Assembly (NCBI GenBank): GCA_003164825.1
Contig: PLUH01000275.1
Coordinates: 1 to 10,706 of the forward strand
Length of the DNA stretch: 10,706 nt
DNA from: Hyphomicrobiales bacterium
Lineage (GTDB): Bacteria > Pseudomonadota > Alphaproteobacteria > Rhizobiales > Beijerinckiaceae
Reading direction: 5' to 3'
Shown: piece by piece, positions 6,972 to 10,706 of the stretch
Position numbering within the stretch: the stretch's first letter is position 1
Layout: each line of letters starts with the position of its first letter
Translations under genes and position numbers: made by a program
Notes under the pieces: generated by a model
What the model saw: only the letters and a program-made list of their open reading frames with translations
The model's database searches: none
Told to the model about the DNA's origin: nothing

Positions 6972-7915
6972 CGCCGAGGCTCGCGACGCGGCGGACCCGC
7001 CACCAGCATCGGGAGGGTGACGGCGATGGTGAACGTCATGAAGGTCTCGATGAACAGAATCAGCGGCTTGGCGAGCCCGGGCGGATAGGCGAAGAATCCG
7101 CCCGCGACGACGGCGCCGGCGACGCCAGCGGCGAGAAACACGGCGGGACCGGCGATCAGCGCGAGCCGCAGCCAGAAGGCGCTCGCCTGCGGCGCTTCGG
7201 TCAGTCTCGCCATCATGACGATCATCCACATCGCGGCGAGAATGGCGCCGCCCTGAAACGCGCCGCCGGGCTCATCGGCGCCGACCCAGAAGACGTGGAC
7301 GCCGACGAGAATGCCGATTGGCGCCAGCACCTGGGCGAAGAACGCCAAAGTGGGCTCAGGCCGTTCCGCCCGAGCCTCTCCCGGCGCGCCGCCCCAGTAC
7401 CGGTCGGCGGCGAGCGACCATACGCCGACCACGCCCAGAACCAGCACCACCTTTTCGAGCATGGTGTCGAACGAGCGGAAGGCGATCAGGACGGCGGTGA
7501 CCGGATTGCCAAGACCGGTCTCAGGCAGGCGCTCCATCGATTGCGGGGCCAGCGTCGGACCCTGGTCGGGCAACAGCAGCACGACGGCCGCCAGCGCCGC
7601 GGCGACAAGCAAGCAAAGACCGGCCGCGAACAATCGCGTCAGTCCGGTCAGGGCTTCCTCGGCGGGGGTTGTCTCGGCGCCCCGCAGGCGCGCGGCGGCG
7701 CCGATGAGCAGGACGCCCGTGACGCCGCTGCCGATCGCCGCTTCCGTCAGCGCCACATCGACCGCGAACAGGCGAATCCAGACAAGCGAAAGCAAGAGCC
7801 CATAGACGACGTAGCCGACCGTGGCCGCGAACGGCCCAGGCGCGAATACGGTCCAGGCGGCGACCGCAAACACCAAGAAGGCGAGGCCGACGTCGAGCGC
7901 CTGCAGAACGCTCAT
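6968..7915 (-). CDS. mrpB: Fused MrpA C-terminal domain (MbhD/MbhE-like) and MrpB antiporter subunit
   Basis: This 315-residue membrane protein combines two modules that are separate in many Mrp or Mbh systems. Residues 1-80 match the DUF4040/MbhD-type helix bundle, with AVDVALTEAAIGSGVTGVLL at 51-70. Residues about 90-175 include GLGNPVTAVLIAFRSFDTMLE (134-154), typical of the MbhE/MrpA C-terminal region. Residues about 190-305 form the MnhB domain, with ADEPGGAFQGGAILA (213-227), which matches the conserved glycine-rich MrpB signature, and the helix FIETFMTFTIAV. In MrpA-containing bacteria the first module is the C-terminus of the large MrpA. Here it stands without the antiporter-like part. 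ATG at 7915 overlaps the mrpG stop as ATGA. The Mrp assignment is firm; the exact domain borders are approximate. Confidence 0.92.
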   Translation of the reverse strand: MSVLQALDVGLAFLVFAVAAWTVFAPGPFAATVGYVVYGLLLSLVWIRLFAVDVALTEAAIGSGVTGVLLIGAAARLRGAETTPAEEALTGLTRLFAAGLCLLVAAALAAVVLLLPDQGPTLAPQSMERLPETGLGNPVTAVLIAFRSFDTMLEKVVLVLGVVGVWSLAADRYWGGAPGEARAERPEPTLAFFAQVLAPIGILVGVHVFWVGADEPGGAFQGGAILAAMWMIVMMARLTEAPQASAFWLRLALIAGPAVFLAAGVAGAVVAGGFFAYPPGLAKPLILFIETFMTFTIAVTLPMLVAGPPRREPRR

Positions 7916-8205
7916 ATCGCTGGTCCCTTGCGCCGCACCGCCCGCCCGATGAGCTGGGCGGCGGTCGCGCCGGCCAATTGAACAAGCGCCCAGATGGCGA
8001 CGAGCATGAGAGCGGCGAGCAGGCTTTCCGCGCGCGGCAAGAGACCGAGCACGATGAGGCCGAGACCGAGATTGTCAGCCTTGGTCAGCGCGTGCAGGCG
8101 GCTCAACGCGTCAGGGAAACGCAACAATCCCACCGTGCCGGCAAGAAAGAAAAACACACCGGCGCTGATCGCGGCGATGCTGAAGAGGTCGAGCGCCAGA
8201 CTCAT
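7912..8205 (-). CDS. mrpG: Na+/H+ antiporter subunit G (MrpG/MnhG)
   Basis: This 97-residue protein has three predicted membrane helices. It contains the MrpG/PhaG signature GTVGLLRFPDALSRLHALTK (about 23-42), followed by ADNLGLGLIVLG. MrpG is one of the small subunits at one end of the antiporter complex and is needed for its stability or activity. The tail RAVRRKGPAI is basic, which fits a cytoplasmic C-terminus. ATG at 8205 overlaps the mrpF stop as ATGA, and the length is normal for the family. Confidence 0.95.
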   Translation of the reverse strand: MSLALDLFSIAAISAGVFFFLAGTVGLLRFPDALSRLHALTKADNLGLGLIVLGLLPRAESLLAALMLVAIWALVQLAGATAAQLIGRAVRRKGPAI

Positions 8206-8489
8206 CGGTCGTCCGCGGGATTCGGATCCGGCTCCTCCGCGGGCGCACCGCTGTTGACGAAGGCGGCGGAGGCGAAGGCGGCAAGGATCGCAAGTCCGAG
8301 CGCGACATCATCGACTCCGCGTGCGCCCGTCGCCGCGGCGATCAAGAGGAGCGAGGCGATTCCCCCCGTGCCGATGAGCTGCGCCGCCATCATGCGGTCG
8401 GCGTCGCCGGGTCCGCCCAAGATGCGCACGAGACCGACCGCGACGGTGAAGAGGATCGCGCCCGCCGTCGCAAGAAGAAAATCACTCAC
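8202..8489 (-). CDS. mrpF: Na+/H+ antiporter subunit F (MrpF/MnhF)
   Basis: This 95-residue protein has three hydrophobic segments (about 4-23, 35-55 and 60-78). It matches MrpF/PhaF through RILGGPGDADRMMAAQLIGT, where the conserved GPxxxDR turn precedes helix 2. The start is taken as GTG at 8489, inside the string GTGAGTGA, so that it overlaps the end of mrpE by eight bases. This gives the usual MSDFLLA-like N-terminus and length. A frame beginning at 8540 would add 17 mainly basic residues before helix 1 and is less likely. The C-terminus is acidic and proline-rich (EEPDPNPADDR), a hydrophilic tail beyond the last helix. Confidence 0.92.
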   Translation of the reverse strand: MSDFLLATAGAILFTVAVGLVRILGGPGDADRMMAAQLIGTGGIASLLLIAAATGARGVDDVALGLAILAAFASAAFVNSGAPAEEPDPNPADDR

Positions 8490-8985
8490 CGCCGACCGCC
8501 CGGATGAACAGGCGCTCTTCCGCCGCCAGATTGGCCGCAACCGGCTGCCCGATATCGAGGCAGTGAACCAGCAGCGCCCCGTGTTCGTCGGTCCCCGTAG
8601 GCAGCGTCCCCGGCATCAGGCTGGAGAGCGCGCAGAATGCGCTTCGCTCGCCGCCGGGGGGCAAACGCAATGGGCAGGTCACGAATCCCGGTCGCAGTTG
8701 CAACCTCGGATTGAGCGCCCGCCGGGCGACGTCCGTACCCGAAACAATCGACTGACGTAAAAAGCTGGCCACGAGCGACGCCAGCGAGCCGATCCTTACC
8801 CGCGATCCTCCCGGCGGCAGGAGGCGCAGACTGGTCCATGTGGCGCCCGCCACGGCGGCAAGGCCGACGGGAAGATCAGCCGGCGCCCACCCCGAGATCA
8901 TGAGCCAAAAAGCGAGAAAAAGCGTCGCCCGGGCGGCGGTAGCCTGCTTGAGGCCGCGCGGCGCGTCGCCCGTCGGGGCGCTCAA
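8482..8985 (-). CDS. mrpE: Na+/H+ antiporter subunit E (MrpE/MnhE), first gene of the operon
   Basis: The protein is about 167 residues from the proposed TTG start at 8985. Recognisable MrpE elements are the N-terminal hairpin of two hydrophobic stretches (ATLFLAFWLMISGW and LPVGLAAVAGATW). A cytoplasmic domain follows, with SGTDVARRALNPRL and SSLMPGTLPTGTDEHGALLV. The start is uncertain. No ATG or GTG exists in frame between the previous stop and the first helix. The only longer option is another TTG at 9219, which would add 78 polar, Arg/Pro-rich residues unlike any MrpE. TTG at 8985 gives a family-typical length; its ribosome-binding site is weak (GGA, eight bases upstream). As the first gene it carries the operon's translation start. 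A weak codon here could limit expression of the whole coupled set. Confidence 0.88.
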   Translation of the reverse strand: MSAPTGDAPRGLKQATAARATLFLAFWLMISGWAPADLPVGLAAVAGATWTSLRLLPPGGSRVRIGSLASLVASFLRQSIVSGTDVARRALNPRLQLRPGFVTCPLRLPPGGERSAFCALSSLMPGTLPTGTDEHGALLVHCLDIGQPVAANLAAEERLFIRAVGGE

Positions 8986-9141
8986 CAGGCAAATCCAGCG
9001 CGCGCCTGCGAGGCCATGCGCGATTTCGCCGGCGGCCCGGGAGGGAGCCGCGGGCGGGAAATCGGGCCGGGGCGACCGCTGGCGTGGCTCGGCATCCGAG
9101 ATTTCAATCCGCGTGCTGCGACACGGCGCAGAGCTAACATG

Positions 9142-9159
9142 TTCCCCGAAACAGGGGAA
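9142..9159. repeat. Perfect inverted repeat in the mrpE upstream region
   Basis: TTCCCC-GAAACA-GGGGAA forms a perfect six-base-pair stem with a six-base loop. It lies about 160 bases before the proposed mrpE start. It could be a transcribed hairpin or a dimer-binding operator. There is no T run after it on either strand, so it is not an intrinsic terminator. Confidence 0.5.
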
Positions 9160-9347
9160 GCATCGGCGGGGCGAGCGGGCAGCAGGCTGCGCCCGCTTGG
9201 GCCGGAACTGCCTGGACAACGCGAAGGAAAGGACTTGGAAGGGCTAGGCTCAGAACACGCCGGCCGTCATCGCGACCAATGACCCGAAGTCATAGGTGAG
9301 AGATAAGACTCGAGCTGGCGCGGCGCGAGCCGCGAACTCGGCACGAC

Positions 9348-9381
9348 AAAAAACGAGGGGGGCCGTAACGATCGGCCCCCC
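9348..9381 (-). terminator. Strong intrinsic terminator after the small secreted-protein gene
   Basis: On the minus strand a perfect nine-base-pair stem GGGGGGCCG/CGGCCCCCC (9381-9373 with 9365-9357) encloses a seven-base loop. After a three-base TCG spacer it is followed by six T residues (9353-9348). It lies about 46 bases beyond the stop codon of the gene at 9428-9697 and marks the boundary with the antiporter operon. Confidence 0.93.
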
Positions 9382-9427
9382 AGCAACCCAATTTGGTTTG
9401 CGCCGACCCAGCCTGCGCGCGGATCGA

Positions 9428-9697
9428 TCAGCTCTTGGGAGCGGCTGGCGCCGCCGGAGCCATTTTCATCTTGTGCATGTGATGGGCCGAGGCCCTCGCC
9501 CGGTCGCCCGCCATGTTGCCCTTCCGCCGGATGTGGCGTCGATGTGAGCCGGTATGCGCGGGCGTAGCCATGGGCTTGGCCATGCTCGTGTCGGGAGCCG
9601 GAGCAGCCTGAGCCAGCTGCTCGGTTTGCGCCACGGCGGCCAAGGGCGCCAAGGCGATGACGGCGCCGAGGCCGATCGCGACAAATTTATTCAGCAT
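9428..9697 (-). CDS. Small secreted His/Met-rich protein of unknown function
   Basis: The 89-residue product begins with a clear Sec signal peptide: Lys4, a hydrophobic core VAIGLGAVIALAPLA and cleavage probably after AVA at residue 23. The mature part of about 66 residues is rich in Ala/Pro. It holds clustered His and Met: His48, 52, 55, 72, 73 and 75, and Met39, 43, 62, 74, 77 and 79, including HHMHKMKM at 72-79. A basic patch SHRRHIRRK lies at 51-59. Such composition is often seen in periplasmic metal-binding (especially copper) peptides, but there is no defined family motif, so binding is inference. The gene is well supported by a GAGGGA ribosome-binding site five bases before the ATG and by its own strong terminator. 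It appears to be monocistronic. Confidence 0.85.
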   Translation of the reverse strand: MLNKFVAIGLGAVIALAPLAAVAQTEQLAQAAPAPDTSMAKPMATPAHTGSHRRHIRRKGNMAGDRARASAHHMHKMKMAPAAPAAPKS

Positions 9698-9729
9698 TGT
9701 AGTCCCTCTTGAAGCGAGTCTTCCGACTC
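9698..9729 (-). promoter_or_regulatory. Ribosome-binding site and 5' leader hairpin of the small secreted-protein gene
   Basis: GAGGGA (minus strand, 9708 to 9703) is a good Shine-Dalgarno sequence five bases before the ATG at 9697. Just upstream, GAGTC-TTCC-GACTC (9716-9729) is an inverted repeat. On the minus strand it would form a five-base-pair hairpin closed by a GGAA loop, seven bases before the Shine-Dalgarno sequence. It may stabilise the mRNA 5' end or affect ribosome access. Confidence 0.45.
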
Positions 9730-10152
9730 TTGTTTCTCGAACATCCTCAATCTGCGCTTGCCATGATGAATTGGAGATGAATACCGAGTTATGCGGCCGT
9801 GGCGACAGTCAGCGCCAATATTGTCGCTCCCGGCCCGGACTCCATTGGGGACCGCCAGCAGTGCCGACCATGGGCCGAAAGCGAAGTGCGCTCTGTTGAG
9901 ACCGTCGAGTATTCGATAGGGCCCGATGCGAGGCCTTGGTTTCAGGAAGCTTAGCTCGGAGTAGAGCGCGCGGTCATCGGTGAAGCAATTGAAACTATCT
10001 TAGTCGAGCCGGCAGCCGGCAAAGACGCAAACCGGTGTCACGCTCCAAAAAATCGCGCCGGCTTCATGACGAATTGTGAACAGCGTTAGCAATATGCCTC
10101 CCCATTTGTGCTAGTTGCCGCTGCTCTGGCGCGGAGGCTACGTCAGGCGGCG

Positions 10153-10179
10153 GGCATGTCTTTCAGTCTTCGGCATGTC
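10153..10179. repeat. Direct repeat GGCATGTC, 19-base period
   Basis: GGCATGTC occurs at 10153-10160 and again at 10172-10179, start to start 19 bases. It lies about 130-160 bases before the response-regulator start. The arrangement could be a tandem regulator-binding site, but it does not match the canonical Pho box (CTGTCAT repeats with an 11-base period). Confidence 0.4.
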
Positions 10180-10233
10180 CGGGCTATCTATCGTTTGAAT
10201 CGCAAATAGTGCTCAGCGTGTGGCGTCACGGCG

Positions 10234-10260
10234 CTGACGGAGCAGGGGTGACTGACGGAG
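10234..10260. repeat. Direct repeat CTGACGGAG, 18-base period
   Basis: CTGACGGAG occurs at 10234-10242 and 10252-10260, with 18 bases between starts, ending about 50 bases before the response-regulator ATG. The CTGAC half resembles the CTGTC core of Pho boxes, but the spacing differs from the 11-base period expected. It may be an operator near the promoter or in the leader; function is unproven. Confidence 0.45.
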
Positions 10261-10310
10261 GAATTGTCCGGGAGCGATACGATCACGATTGCCGCCGGAG
10301 GCGACTTCTG

Positions 10311-10706
10311 ATGAACCGGACGAGCGAGGACATCGCCCATCTCGCCGGCGCCTCCGCGGTGCGCGTTCTCATCGTCGAGGACGAGGCCGATCTGGCGTTG
10401 CTCATCGGCTATAACCTCGAGGCGGAGGGCTATGTTGTCGAGAGCGTGTCGCGCGGCGATGAGGCCGAGTTGAGGCTCGCTGAGAACGCGCCCGACCTCG
10501 TCATCCTAGACTGGATGCTGCCGGGCGTGTCGGGCATCGAGATCTGCCGTAGATTGCGGGCGCGCGAGGCGACCCGCACATTGCCCATCATCATGGTGAC
10601 CGCCCGGCGCGAAGAAGCGGAGCGGGTGCGCGCGCTCGCGATCGGCGCCGACGACTATGTCGTCAAGCCGTTCTCGGTGCCCGAGCTGATGGCGCGGGTA
10701 CGGGCG
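10311..10706 (+). CDS. phoB: PhoB-type response regulator, receiver domain (C-terminus beyond window)
   Basis: The first 132 residues of a two-component response regulator are visible. Receiver landmarks are the acidic pair Glu23-Asp24 in LIVEDE, the phosphoacceptor Asp67 in VILDWMLPG, the switch Thr97 in IIMVTAR, and Lys119 in DDYVVKPFSVPELMARVRA. The LDWMLPG.SGIE core and the FSVPEL turn are typical of PhoB, the OmpR-family activator of the phosphate-starvation regulon in Alphaproteobacteria. The DNA-binding winged helix would follow beyond the right edge, so the PhoB call rests on the receiver only. The ATG has GGAGG nine bases upstream. An in-frame GTG at 10248 would add 21 Arg-rich residues and has GGAG five bases before it, but the shorter form fits the family better. 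No kinase or Pst gene is in the window. Confidence 0.85.
   Translation, partial: MNRTSEDIAHLAGASAVRVLIVEDEADLALLIGYNLEAEGYVVESVSRGDEAELRLAENAPDLVILDWMLPGVSGIEICRRLRAREATRTLPIIMVTARREEAERVRALAIGADDYVVKPFSVPELMARVRA

Larger units (their letters stand above)
8986..9427. other. Leader and promoter region of the antiporter operon
   Basis: This is the 442-base stretch between the small secreted-protein gene and mrpE. It includes the strong terminator at 9348-9381, which should isolate the operon from upstream transcription. The operon promoter must then lie between about 9347 and 8986. I could not identify a convincing -35/-10 pair on the minus strand. A GC-rich inverted repeat lies in the middle (9142-9159). 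Depending on the promoter position, the 5' leader could be up to about 350 bases. Confidence 0.55.
9698..10310. other. 613-base divergent intergenic region before the response regulator
   Basis: No convincing gene or structured RNA was recognised here. The region should hold the promoter of the minus-strand small-protein gene (left end) and that of the plus-strand response regulator (right end). An 80-codon plus-strand frame (9657-9899) is mostly antisense to or upstream of the small gene and does not look like a protein. Two pairs of short direct repeats lie in the right part (10153-10179 and 10234-10260). GCCGGC-A-GCCGGC (10008-10020) is a short GC-rich repeat. Confidence 0.55.

Noticed and set aside
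8986..9219. Longer N-terminus (78 residues) for MrpE from TTG at 9219
   Set aside because: The added residues are polar and Pro/Arg-rich, unlike MrpE N-termini. The frame starts with another TTG, so start-codon quality does not favour it.
9657..9899. 80-codon plus-strand frame opposite the small secreted-protein gene
   Set aside because: It overlaps the signal-peptide and leader region of a well-supported minus-strand gene, has no good ribosome-binding site, and has no protein-like features.
10008..10055. Possible cyclic-di-GMP riboswitch because of GCCGGCAAAGACGCAAACC
   Set aside because: The string recalls GACGCAAAGCC of the GEMM motif, but the partner elements and helices in the expected order are missing, and no gene follows closely.

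Overview
The window is GC-rich, gene-dense bacterial chromosomal DNA. The protein families and codon choice suggest an alphaproteobacterium, probably Hyphomicrobiales (Rhizobiales; perhaps Beijerinckiaceae- or Methylocystaceae-like). The genus is not decidable from this window. The pointers are the PhoB-type receiver with its 'LDWMLPG.SGIE' core, the Mrp-like gene set without a full MrpA, and widespread C/G third positions. No tRNA, rRNA, CRISPR array, transposase or phage gene was seen.

Layout from left to right: (1) the N-terminal two thirds or more of a patatin-like phospholipase on the minus strand, running off the left edge; (2) a minus-strand, Tat-exported metal-dependent amidohydrolase/decarboxylase of the ACMSD-like family, ending in a clear intrinsic terminator; (3) divergent from it, a plus-strand six-helix membrane protein of unknown function; (4) a non-coding stretch with an orphan promoter/ribosome-binding-site-like leader and five tandem 21-bp repeats; (5) a minus-strand seven-gene operon (8985 down to 3476) for a multisubunit cation/proton antiporter of the Mrp/Mnh type; (6) a minus-strand gene for a small secreted His/Met-rich protein with a textbook terminator; (7) a 613-base intergenic region; (8) the start of a plus-strand PhoB-type response regulator, cut by the right edge.

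The antiporter operon is the core of the window. In transcription order it encodes MrpE, MrpF, MrpG, a fused MrpA-C-terminal-domain/MrpB protein, MrpC, MrpD and a second, divergent MrpD/NuoM-like subunit. Every junction is an ATGA-type or short overlap, so the genes are probably translationally coupled and made in fixed ratio. There is no separate large MrpA. As in the ion-pumping modules of Mbh-type membrane hydrogenases, the MrpA C-terminal domain is a small piece placed before MrpB, and the large antiporter-like subunits come last. The first D subunit keeps all the canonical ion-path residues. The second keeps the lysines but lacks the transmembrane glutamate. The complex should sit in the inner membrane and exchange Na+ (or another monovalent cation) for H+.

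The other genes are not obviously linked to the antiporter. The most useful leads are the glutamate-less second D subunit, the 21-bp tandem repeats at the operon's 3' end, the orphan leader beside them, and the small His/Met-rich exported protein. I found no clear evidence for a wholly new biological system here.
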